Made by a program: the position numbers and the translations under genes
Origin: Glossina fuscipes
Taxonomy: Eukaryota; Arthropoda; Insecta; Diptera; Glossinidae
Reading direction: 5' to 3'
NCBI RefSeq assembly: GCF_014805625.2
Contig: NW_023998646.1
Location: 762,796-826,795, forward strand
Length of the DNA: 64,000 nucleotides
The notes under the pieces: generated by a model
Database searches by the model: none
Told to the model about the DNA's origin: nothing
What the model saw: the letters and a program-made list of their open reading frames with translations, nothing else
Part shown: positions 35,046 through 45,714 of the stretch, piece after piece
Numbering within the stretch: the first letter of the stretch is position 1
Layout of the letters: every line of letters starts with the position of its first letter

Positions 35046-36060
35046 TTGCATGTGTCTTTTAATGGCTCCGAGTCCTCGGATGATTTTGAAACCTCAAATC
35101 TCTTTGCGGAATACTTCCGACAGAACTTTTCAACTGCCAATTTTGATTCATCAGCAAACTACCTATATCCGATGTCTAATTTGATTTCAATTCCTAACTT
35201 TGTTATATCTGAAAATGACGTTTTTGAAGGATTGAGATCTGTAATATACAATTGGTCGCCTAGACATGATGGAATCCCCTCATGTGTACTTATATCTTGT
35301 GCTGGCGAGCTATGTGGTGCTATCTTAAAGATTTTTAACAAGCCCATGAATTTAGGTCTTTTCCCTTTGTGTTGGAAGACTTGTTTCCTTATTCCTATTC
35401 ACAAAAGTGGAAGTAAACAACTCGTTGAGAACTACAGGGACATAGCCAAATTGAGTGCCTTGCCTAAACTGTTCGAGCGAATTGTGATTCAGCATTTGGC
35501 CTTTGCCATCAATTCGTACATTTCTCCACACCAGCATGGCTTTCGGAAAGGAAGATCTACGGTTACCAATTTGTTAGAGTTTACTTGTCATGTTTTTAAT
35601 GCTTTTTCTAGTGGCTCTCGCACTGACGCTGTATAGACTGATTTTAGCAAAGCGTTTGATTTGGTTAATCATAAACTACTCATCTTTAATCTCCAAACTG
35701 CTGGCTTCGCTTTCTAGTTATTGAAAGGGTTAAGATCTTATCTGCACAATAGGGCATTCAGGGTTTTGTTTAACTTCATTACCTCGGGTGAATTCCCCGT
35801 GACGTCTGGCGTACCTCAATGTAGCCACTTAGGACCCATTTTATTTAATTTATACATTAAAGAACCTTTGTTTGGTTAGACCTATACTCGAGTATGCCTC
35901 TTTTATGTGGTCTCCTTCAAATAGGAGATATACAGATTCAATTGAATCTGTTCAAAAGCAATTCTTGCTGCTGGCCTTTAGAAAATTGCCTCTCTTCCAC
36001 CCTTCTATTATCCTTACCGTCACTTGCGAAACGTAGATTTGGGTTTCCCATTGATACGGA
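35046..36060 (+). pseudogene. LINE-C reverse transcriptase, active site deleted
   Basis: Motifs DGIPSCVLISCAGELCGAIL, FLIPIHKSGSKQLVENYRDI, HQHGFRKGRSTVTNLLEFTC, a TAG at about 35634 (DAV*TDFSKAFD), then SYLHNRAFRVLFNFITSGEF and SGVPQCSHLGPILFNLYI. It then joins thumb sequence directly, so the YADD box and palm end are missing. It cannot be active. Confidence 0.88.
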
Positions 36061-36110
36061 TTCAGTTATATTAAAAATATTAATATGGAGGGGCATCGCC
36101 TTAAGCTTCT

Positions 36111-37424
36111 GAACGTTTCTGGTGGGCTTCGGCAGCAGATTTCTTCAAACCAAACAAAAAAAGTAATGCAGGTTGAATAAACAATTCTAAGCGCTCCGTG
36201 ATTAGCGTCAGCGTACGCTGAACAAATTAATAATAATAAATGAAAAACTATTTATGTGGAGAAAGGTCAATTGAATTTAACCGTTTTGTACACTCGTATT
36301 TCCCATTTCTTTATCATATTTACTTGTACCTTAATGATCTTAAAAGTATAAATAATTTTTCAAGGTTATAATTCGCACAAAAATGTATACAAAAATTAAA
36401 TAAATATTGAAAGTATTATTGCCTATTTTGATTAAAAAAAAATTTTTTTGCTAGCTATTAAAAGTAAATTTCTTGTAAACCGATTATGATAATTTCAATA
36501 TTCAAATTAATTTATCATTTTATTGCCTAACAAAAATTCTACAAATTTTATTTCAAATTTTCTTTTCATTTCGTTTTGTATGGTTGTTGTATTGTTCACC
36601 ACATGTAGTTTGTTCATACAAAACACGTCAATTTGAATCTCATTTTTTATGCCTTCTTCAGTTATTAATGCATCGCAGCGGAAAATTTGAGGGAAAGTTT
36701 TGGAAAGTTGACAATGGTACATGATTAGTTTCTTGACGATAATCAAATGTTCCCCAAAAAAGATATAATCAATGCGACAATCGCCTGCGTGCATAATTAC
36801 TCCCATGCGTCAAATTGCGCACCATAAAAGTCATTAGTGACATATGTGATTTTGTTGACCACGAAAGTATAAAACGCTACGTCCTACTTTTGGGACACAG
36901 TAGTGTATTGCTTTTAAAATCTTACCTCGTGCTCTTTTCAATTCCACTAACGCTGAGTTCATGCCGCCTGTGACATGATATAATTGACTAGGAGTTTCCA
37001 GAAGAAATCAGCCAACGAACAACGTTTCGCCAAGACTTATGTCATCCGCTAGCAAAATTTATAATTTGTAGGCACGCACGGCTTCTAAGTGATTGCTGGC
37101 GTTTATAATAAATTTTCTTCCAGATGACTAATTCTGCGTGAACTGCAAACACTATAAAGAGTTTTTAAAAATAACGTACAAAAAATGATCCGCACTTGTC
37201 GTTGGCTAGGTCTTAATTAAGTAATTAAGAAAAGCAATCCAATAACTTTTTTTTCTTGTCCCTTTCTAGAAGATACGTTTACCGCTTCTCACAGCGTCAA
37301 TACCATTGTCGAATTCGTTCCGTAATCAGGTCATGAACATTTTTTTTAGATGTTGAAATTGAGTGAATTGAGCCAATGAGAAATGTCCAGAAAACAAAAT
37401 GTAATTATTATTTGCAACGCGTAT
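36111..37424. other. no gene recognised
   Basis: Includes a 99-codon minus frame (36806-36507, MGVIMHAGDCRIDYIFFGEH...) with plausible protein composition but no motif I can name. The rest is AT-rich without features. Confidence 0.35.
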
Positions 37425-37835
37425 TGTTACGAAAATCCCACATTTGATGATTTGAGTTTGCATGGAAACTAGTTGATGTTTGAAGAAACTAAATTTCCAA
37501 AAATGGTAAAACTAAATGCAAATTCATAAGAATGTTCCTGCCTTATGCTGCTGGCGAAAAAAGGGACTAACGGAAACATGTCGCAGTGAAGTTAGGTACT
37601 TGCATATTGCTTGTAAAACGGTTTATAAGCAACATATTTCTGGAAGACAAAATCCGTCAAGTCAAAAGCGTTAAAACGTAATATTCAAACGGACAAACCC
37701 AGAAGGCTCACTGTAATTATAAGATTCTGTAAAGAATGTGTAAATAGATATCCTAAGAGTTGTAAATAAGACGTGTGCTATCCTTAAAATTACAATTCAG
37801 TGGTGCGAATTCAATCACAAATACAATTACAATAC
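37425..37835 (+). repeat. LTR-like segment related to the 14.3/29.6 kb LTRs
   Basis: Begins TGTTACGAAAATCCCACATT, almost the same first 16 bases as the solo LTR at 14733 (minus). Further on it shares the AGTTGTAAATAAGA-type region near the LTR end. The far end has no clean TAACA terminus and no 4-bp duplication of the left flank GTAT was found, so it may be a degraded or partial LTR. Confidence 0.45.
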
Positions 37836-38533
37836 TTTTTACATGACGAAATTTTAACTCTCCGATTTTTAGCTTAGGAATCATTTAAGCGTCCGAAATT
37901 GCTAAAATCAAGCTCAGTGTAAGCACCGTATAAAAACGATCAATTTTTATACATTTGTATAACGGTCTCATTTCAAATGGAGGGTATTTACCATTAGACA
38001 CTAATTAACATTCTTTAGCGCCTAACAACTCTCATCAAGGAGAATTTTTCTTTTCGATCACAGTGAAATTCCAAGCCAACTAAAGAATATTCGCCCTAGT
38101 GATCGCTAATATCAGGATTATGTCTTTTGCGGGATTGTATTTTTGTGCCGGCTAGCGCATTGCGTTGTACATGAAAATTCAATTGTGGCCATTATACATC
38201 TCTCTTGTCATAGAAATAAGGGCACATTTTATATTATTTATTTAATTATTTAAAATGTAAAATAAAAAAATATTGAATTCACATTTTTAATTTCACGTAT
38301 ACGTGTTTCATTTACATTTCATTTCAATTTATAATTAATTTCATTGGAATTGTAAGTGTGATGTAAAAATGTACTTGTAATGGCTGCTCAGCTATATAGA
38401 AAATGTCTGGGTCTTAATTTTAGACTGCTTCTCTCTCTATTCTCAACACATGATATTTTTAATAGATTGTCATTCGATTTAACAGAGATTGGGGCTGTAT
38501 TTTATATTGTCAGCATAGATTAAAGCTATGATT
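37836..38533. other. no gene recognised
   Basis: AT-rich. Nothing recognised. Confidence 0.4.
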
Positions 38534-38717
38534 ATCCGCCTGAGTGGCCGAGTAGGCAAGAATCTCGACTAGCAACTCAATGGTCGTGGGTTCAAATCTC
38601 TCAAGTGCGGTAGAGTTTTTAATAAAAGCCGAAAGCCTTAGATGCTAGTGCTTTAAGACTTTAGTTGTAGAATTTATTCTCGGGCTAAATTTATAATAAT
38701 AATAATATTAATAAAAA
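38534..38717 (+). mobile_element. tRNA-derived SINE, copy 2 (complete)
   Basis: The head resembles a Ser/Leu-type tRNA: A-box TGGCCGAGTAGG (38545-38556) and B-box GGTTCAAATC (38589-38598), spaced for an internal RNA polymerase III promoter. A linker (CTCAAGTGCGGTAGAG) is followed by a 3' part (AAGCCTTAGATGCTAGTGCT...) and a TAA-repeat tail. TATGATT occurs on both sides (38527-38533 and 38718-38724), a likely target duplication. The acceptor stem is not complementary, so this is not a tRNA gene. Its 3' part resembles the end of the I-clade LINE in this window. Confidence 0.87.
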
Positions 38718-38724
38718 TATGATT

Positions 38725-40072
38725 TAAGTTGTTAAGAGAGAACTATGGAGTTGTGAATAATGTTGTTGTTCTTTTTGTTGATGGCAAAGTGTTGCAATTT
38801 ATTGAAGGCAACTCTGTTCTCTCTCTATTCTCTCTAACAATTCTCTGTGGAATCAAAGAAATTTTTTCAAGTGCACAAAAGCCACAGAATGTAAACCAAA
38901 CGAGAAATTGCCAAAAAAATTAAAGAGTTTCTTGAAAAAAATTAGAAAAAATAATAAAAAAATATAAAATAAGTATTTTGGTGTAAACAAATTTTCTTCT
39001 CTTCAATTCAGGCCTCTTTAAGCAAAAATTTTAAACGCATAAGATTCATCTTAGAAATATAAATCTTTAATTTAAGCCAAACGGTTACTTTATTTACTTC
39101 TTTCTATTCTTCCTTAGATCTTGTGTATTGTAACTTTTATTAAAGAAATAAATAAAAACCCTGTAAAAACCACTATATTTGCAAAGCTTTGAAACCAATT
39201 TGTTGCTTATTTTTAATTAATTTATTGTAATCTGCACTTGAATTGAGGTTGTGGAATATTTACAAAAACATCAAGATCTCCGTGTGTGTACGAAACCTTT
39301 CATTGCATTATCTTCATAATTCAATAGAAATGCAATTTTGCGGCGTACTGTCATATTGAAAATAGTGAATATATTTAACAAAGCACCAGCTAATGGCAAA
39401 AAAACACTCGCCAAGGATTACTTTTGTAAAATATATTTCTAAGCAAACACAATGAACATGCGAAAACATCTGACAAAAACTTTACAACGCATGCGTGAGC
39501 GTTATTATTGGAAAGCTTGAAATAAAGATACAAAAAACTGTAAGGGAACCTATATTGATTTTTGGACGAAACTGTGAAGTTGCTACTGATACTAAATACC
39601 ATAAAAGCAATAATTCGAATATGAATATGTTCTTGACAACAAGGTGTAAACAAATATTAGAAAAGCAAATTTGTATATTTAAAGAACATGATTTTCAAGC
39701 CAAAAAAATGCTTTTTTTTACAATCGAAAAATTTTTTCTGCTTTTAACCTAATGAATAAGGCGGGAAAATGCGGTACATTTGATGGGTACAATCTTTAAT
39801 CTTATACATCCTTTTTATTGTATACCTATACCATATTAACCATTTAATACTTTTCACAAATTGCTATTAAATTTGTTTTGTAAGATACCAAATGTATTTT
39901 TAAATTTAGTTTTACTCATGTTTCATTGCGATTGGGTTCCACATTCCATTCAGATTTATTTTTGTCTGCTTCTTCTTTTTTCCACATAAACTTTGAAAAT
40001 AAAAAATTACCCGATAACAGCTAAAGTGTATTATGGCAGTTATTGAAATCGTACGTTAATGCTTTTTGGTTT
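38725..40072. other. no gene recognised
   Basis: AT-rich with short unconvincing frames. Nothing recognised. Confidence 0.4.
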
Positions 40073-40080
40073 TATCGATA
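40073..40080. promoter_or_regulatory. DRE-type promoter motif TATCGATA
   Basis: The palindrome TATCGATA, the core DREF-binding element found in promoters of many fly housekeeping genes, lies 11 bases before the ATG at 40091. An 8-bp match can occur by chance. Confidence 0.45.
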
Positions 40081-40090
40081 AAACGCAAGA

Positions 40091-40315
40091 ATGTACAGCA
40101 AAATAGCGTTTACGCTCAAAAAATTCAACGTTTTACCCCGAAAATTTAATAATAATAATTTTAGTAAGAGGAGCAGTACCAACGAAGGCGATTGGCTCCT
40201 GAAGAAGGTAATCTTGCCGCAATTTTCATTATCATGCATCATTCGTCAGTATTTGGGAATTTCTTTATCTGTTTCTTTTCAGTTTTGTATCTCAACTTTC
40301 AATGAAGCAATCTAA
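40091..40315 (+). CDS. small ORF, possible two-exon gene, unrecognised
   Basis: ATG 40091 opens MYSKIAFTLKKFNVLPRKFN, a basic, hydroxylated start that could be a mitochondrial presequence. A GT donor follows GDWLLKK at 40207. CTTTTCAG at 40276-40282 is a good acceptor, giving FCISTFNEAI then TAA (40313-40315). The 75-bp intron keeps phase, so the unspliced frame is also open (74 codons). A DRE motif lies just upstream. The product is unknown; it may be the first exon of a longer gene or a fragment. Confidence 0.4.
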   Translation: MYSKIAFTLKKFNVLPRKFNNNNFSKRSSTNEGDWLLKKVILPQFSLSCIIRQYLGISLSVSFQFCISTFNEAI

Positions 40316-41705
40316 ACATAAATTAGGAAAAATATTTGAATAATAACGCAACATGGAAAGCAAAACGCTACTTGTGATAAAAGTTCCTCACCGTGTAAGT
40401 TTTTGCTTTCCAAATTAACCAGAAAAAATGCTGATTCACAATTATTAGCAAACCTTTAACTCGGAATAAATAATTATCCAAAGTCTCCCTAAATGAGGGT
40501 ATAAAAATATTTCCAAAAAAGGTTTTAAAAATGTAGTCACGTGTAATTCCTTCAATATAAATCTATGATCGTTTTCAAATAATTTCTGAACTTCTTGAAT
40601 AGTTTTACACTTGTTTTTTATGTTTTCAATTATCCTAATTTTGGTGTTTTGTTTTATTTCTTTTAAGCAATTTTTCTAATTTTTTGGTAATTTTTCACTC
40701 GATTTAAATTTTTCAGCAAGCTCTTTGCGCAGTTGTAAAAATGTCCTTATGCCCACATAAAACCGTTAAAAACCCGTAACCAACCGTACCAAAGCGCATC
40801 ATAACTATTTTCACCAATTTGTTAATATTGATATTTGTAAGTACCTTTAGAAAAGTTTGGAGATTTTTTGGATCATCCGATTTTTTTGTACTATCTCTAG
40901 AGGGGCACTCAAAAGATACCCATAAATTTAATTAATTAGATTCTGCATCATGCAGCTAGGTTCATTGAAGCAATGAAAATTTCACAGAGGCTGCGAAATA
41001 ACAGTGGGAATTTTGCTCAAAAATTATATAACATAATATATATTTGAACTATGACTAAATAATAGTTTTGAGTTTACCCTGTCTTACCTATGTCTTCTTG
41101 TCTCTTAATATCGGAATCTTTAAGAAACCCTATTACAAATATGTTTAAATACATTGCATTGTGCGCCTCTTTCATTTTATAGTTGTATAGTTGCATATCA
41201 CTTGAAAAGTTTGGTCTTGTATGACTCCTTGATTAATTTGATTACTTTTGTGAGAAAATATTAATTTCTTCACTTTAAAAAGCCTTTTTTTTAATTTTCA
41301 CTTTTTTGAACTTTTGCAATTTTCTTTTCTTTCTGTGATCACACCTCAAATATTAATTTGAATTATCTTATTTTACCCTCGCATATATTCAGCCCAGCGT
41401 TGAATTTGATTTATCTCATTTTTCCATCCACCATATGTTCAGCGCAGATGATGTTAATACTAGTATGTTAACACAATTTTCCAAAACGAGAAATATATAC
41501 GTACATATCTGAGGTAGTATGATTTGCCATAAAATCGACATACTTATCTTTATTTTTATGTATCCTTTCCTAAAAATCTACAGATTACATCTATTACAAA
41601 CAAATACGATTTTACTTGTTTTTAAAATTTTATTATATTTTATTATATAATTTATTATCGATTATTAATATAAAATTAATTATAAAATTTAATTGTAAAG
41701 GGTAT
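40316..41705. other. no gene recognised
   Basis: AT-rich. Nothing recognised beyond a short ATG frame at about 40352 (MESKTLLVIKVPHR) ending in a GTAAGT-like donor, too short to call. Confidence 0.35.
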
Positions 41706-41709
41706 GGTT

Positions 41710-41977
41710 GTATTTAAGTTATGTTGGTTGTGATGGCCTCTTTCACCCAAAATGTGCTGGGTTTACAGGTAGAGTTGTGAAAGCTATTGTGGATTCCTCT
41801 AAATCGACATATTTCGTGAGCTACACAAGACCACGAGAAAATCCGAGACATAAGAAACTGCCTAAAAAACCTCCCTACTGCATCAAGCAAATATGGGTCA
41901 CGAAACTAGTATTAAAACGGACCATTTATATTTACCAGGTCCCTCTTCAGCAGTATATGCAGTTGCAAAAATTATAA
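41710..41977 (+). pseudogene. LINE ORF1 PHD-finger fragment
   Basis: The frame reads YVGCDGLFHPKCAGFTGRVV, the core of a PHD-type finger as found in ORF1 of several insect LINEs (Cys-Asp-x-x-Phe-His-x-x-Cys). Upstream cysteines and the rest of ORF1 are not visible. It does not closely match the ORF1 finger of copies A/C, so it comes from another LINE lineage. Confidence 0.5.
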
Positions 41978-42224
41978 AGTACTTAAAAAAATAAGTAGCT
42001 AAGAAAACCATTATACAAAACAATGTGTAAACCATTTGAAGACATGATAAAAACATATTAAACAAATTATACTATTAAAGATGTATATAAACTCTTGAGT
42101 TCTCCATGGAAAGAATCATAGTTTGCTTAGAAAGATTAATAACTAATTTAAAAAAGAAAGTGTCAAAATCATACAAAAAAGGAACAATAGAAAACAAATT
42201 CGACGAAAAAATTCGCAATACTTA

Positions 42225-42720
42225 ACATTTCAGGTCGACACAGACGAAAATATATCACTCTGCAAAGAAAACTTACTGCCCATCTATAATGAAAACTGCG
42301 AAGAGCACATCAAACTTGCAAGAATCACAAATGACACAATAGATTCAGTTAGATCAACCACAATTAACATAATTCGAAATCGACAAACACTAAAACAGAA
42401 AATACAATTGGTCACATAGGGCTTCGTAATCAAAAGAGGTAGATTATTAGGAAGAGACTTTCTATACAAATACAACTGCATCATAAATTACGAAGCATTC
42501 CCACAAATAATGACAAATTATTTTACCAATCGTCAATAAAGAATTAAGCAATAAAAACTATACTTACCTGCAAGAAGCTAAACCAGGTACTAAATACCAT
42601 TTAAAATTGCAATCGATAACGACTCTAATGTACTGAACATAGAAATAATAAATGGCATTTTGTTAGCAAATACTGTAGTACCAAGCAAAGGCAATCAGCG
42701 AAATTCTTAACAGTTTAATT
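42225..42720 (+). pseudogene. Gypsy-group protease-to-RT fragment
   Basis: The segment RGRLLGRDFLYKYNCIINYE (about 42436-42495) is the C-terminal hallmark of a retropepsin (ILGxDFLxxY). FKIAIDNDSNVLNIEIINGI (about 42601-42660) matches the spacer before the reverse transcriptase in mdg1-like elements. Stops interrupt repeatedly. No LTRs found nearby. Confidence 0.5.
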
Positions 42721-44774
42721 GACGACATAGTTGTTAACCATTAACACAACACCACTACGTAATAATAATATAACTGAAACTTTGTCTCTCGACAGAGAGA
42801 TATGAAGAAATGGTACAGAAAAGATTTCCAATTTGGTGCTACAACCCGATGGATTGACTGCTCTTCTGTTACTGAGAATGGCTTGGTATTTGTTTAAAAA
42901 AAAAGAAGGTAGTAACATTCAATTTTAAGAAAGATGGTTTTTCTGATGAAGAAAAGTAGTCCCAAGGTCCTTCGCTTGTAAACGCCACGTATATATGATT
43001 TTTTATCCTGATCATAAATAACCGTGGCAACATTTGGACATTTTATTAAAGCATGTTTAAACATTACCACATTTTAAAATGGTTAAATGTAAGATGTAAA
43101 ATCAGTACATCTTCTTTTTTGGTCAAAATATTATAGGGGAAAAAATTAAAAAAAGGAAAGAATATTTTTGCTTTGTTTTGGGTTGGAAGTCAAAATTTCT
43201 GTTGGAAAAAGTTAGCTAAAAAAAAGGAAAACCTTCACTTTTTGGAATTTGAAACTAGAGAACGCCAAAACCCACAATTCTCTGCTTAAGACAAAACGAG
43301 GAATAGTAATCGAACAGTAACACGTCCCGAATGAATCTCTTCAAAACTCCATCAGTCATAACAACGCCTTCAGAAAATTCGAGTGAATACAAAGGCGAAA
43401 GAAGCGCTGATTTAAATCATCATCATCATTATCAAAAATTCTTTCAAAAATGTTAAGTTAATGATCGTTTGTGTTTAATCAAAGCACCTCGAACCATATT
43501 TCAGTCCAAACGTTAAGATGAGGACGTTGAATTGTCTTTTGAAAAAAAAAGACGTATTTTACCTCTCAGTGACTTTCATTGGGAAAATTTGAATAAAAAA
43601 TTCTTCTGTGAGTTGTGGTTGTCAGCCAATTAAGAAAAAAATACAAAAATGTTGGAAGAATTAATTCGTTGTTTATATAAAAAAAATGTGCTCGGAACAC
43701 TTCAAATACAAAGAACACTTTTTTTTTTTAAATAAAAAAAGATAAGAAAACGTACGAAAAAGTCCGCGTCACGGTTGGCAGTATATTTTTATTTATTACG
43801 AAAAGACTTCAGATTCATGAATTTTTTGCATCCTTGCCATAACATAGAAGAAAATTAAGACACGCGCGAATTTATGCACATACACAATGGCCATTGGAAA
43901 ATTTCATCGATCCAATCTAACCTCCATTTGCTGTTCCAACTGATATTTAACAGTTGGTGGTTCAAGCTACATCTGAAACAGATTATTCAACACAGGCGGA
44001 TAAGATTTCGAGTCTTCAATTTCTTTATTTTTTTTTGTAAGTTCCTCCTCCTTACCCGAATCTTACTTTACCCGAGTGGGAGTAATGTTAATCAGTAGTG
44101 ATTTTAATAATTAGTATTTGAAAACAATTTGTGAGCAAAATTGTAGTCGGCGGAAGCGCTTTCAACAGAATCACATGTTAGTTGTAAATATATTATACAA
44201 AATTTTTTTCCCTCTAATTAATATTATTATACTTTTACAAAACATAAAAATTTAATTTAATATTAGTTAATTAGTTACTAATTTGATATACAAAACTCAT
44301 TTAATTTTCTGTCATTTTGTTAAATAAAACAATATGTAAAAAAAAAATAAAAATATATAAAAATTTACTAGAAAAGTAGAGACATGATGGCTTAAAAGAA
44401 ACTCAAAATGTCAATGTGCCTTTTCTTTTTGCAGTTTCTCCTGGCCGTAATTCCTTATCAGTGTGCCCTGCCTTTTCAACTATATCTATCAAGCACGCAC
44501 TATTTTGAGATAATTGTTAGAATTGTTAGTAGCGAAACGTCGGACTGCCCTTATTGCCGACGAGAATAATCCGGAAAGATAGAAAAAAACACCCACTCTA
44601 GGTGGTTGTGCCAAAAGCATCAAACTGTGTTGTTTGTCACAACATCTAGGATCGGTTTTTACGGTTGATGGAGTATATGATTTTCTTAGCATCGAATGAA
44701 AATTGCCTGTGAGTTTTGCAAAATCAACAATGGACAACCTATTGGGCTCTGTTTTGAAATATGTTTTAAGTTTC
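42721..44774. other. no gene recognised
   Basis: AT-rich. A 96-codon minus frame (44779-44489) ends at the I-LINE insertion point and could be part of an unknown host exon. Nothing else stands out. Confidence 0.35.
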
Positions 44775-44903
44775 ATCATACCAATTATTATTATTATTAT
44801 TATTATTTTAATTTTAGACTAATGAATTGAATTCTTAGACTAAAAAAAGAGACATTGAGCACTAGTAACACAGGCTATCGGCTCTAATTTAAATAAATGG
44901 ATA

Positions 44904-45714
44904 TTAGATAATAAGCTTAGTAGGATTAATAAAGTAAAATATTGAATTGATATTCTGTTCTGAAGTTGATTGTAGAATGTACAAAGGGTTAATCATTCCA
45001 AATGCAATACTTCTAGCCAAGGAAAATTTGAGGCAGTCGCAGAGAATGTGCTTTATAGTAAGAGTTTGTCCACAACAGCAGATTGGGGGAGAAGACTTCT
45101 TCAGGATCCATTGGTGAGTTTCAATTGTATGACCAAAGCGAATTCTCGAAAATGTTTGGATCTTGGTTTTCTCAACATTTGTTGGATATAGAGGTGGAGT
45201 TAATTGAGGGTTAATGCAAGAGTAGTGTTGATGATGGTATTGTAAATTTCCTTCTGCAATTTTCTCTTTAACTTTTCTTCCAATGTATCTTTGAAGATCC
45301 AACTTTTCCATGACATCATCCATAATTAGAGGAGCAGAAGCAGCATACTTTGCCGCTCGATCAGCCTGCTCATTTCCCAGTAAACCGATGTGACTTGGTA
45401 CCCATAAAATTTTAATTTTTCCGTCGGGTGTAGTAATTATATTCCTTAATTTGTTGATGGTGCTCCATCTCGAAGTCGAAGGGTTCCGGGTAGCTAGTAA
45501 TACAGACAAACTGTCAGTAACAATGACGGTTTTGAGTTTGTTTTTATGGGCAAGGTTGGCAGCGTGAAGGATAGCTCTGGCTTCGGTTATGAAAGTTGAA
45601 GTGCTTTCGGGAAATATGTGGTTGAGTAGCATCTACCACCGCACAAGCAGGAGGCAGACCAGGAGATTTTGAGCCGTCTGTGTACAAAAGATTCCAACCA
45701 GTATTGTCCAATAC
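44904..45714 (-). pseudogene. I-LINE RNase H and C-terminal Cys motif
   Basis: After the TAA at 45715, LLYTDGSKSPG (first Asp) is read in the same frame. A shift near 45630 then gives TFITEARAILHAANLA (Glu), VIVTDSLSVLLATRN (Asp) and LWVPSHIGLLGNEQADRAAK (final Asp). The C-terminus CCCGQTLTIKHILCDC is the Cys/His motif common to I-like ORF2 proteins. All RNase H catalytic residues are still encoded, but a stop and a frameshift separate them. Confidence 0.92.

Larger units (their letters stand above)
32868..36110 (+). mobile_element. LINE copy C, plus strand, with internal deletions
   Basis: Same family as copies A, B and D, in the opposite orientation to them. The 5' UTR starts near AGCTTAGCAACTCTGC (about 32872), homologous to the inverted end of copy A. 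ORF1 has lost its middle (jump at about 33370), the endonuclease carries the same internal shortening as copy A, and the RT jumps from ILFNLYI to the thumb (near 35860), losing the YADD box. The 3' end fades near 36110 without the TTTA tail. Confidence 0.87.

Noticed and set aside
38534..38610. Possible tRNA gene (Ser/Leu type) from A-box and B-box
   Set aside because: The acceptor stem does not pair, it is followed by a LINE-like tail with TAA repeats and flanked by a target duplication, and truncated copies occur elsewhere in the window. It is a SINE.
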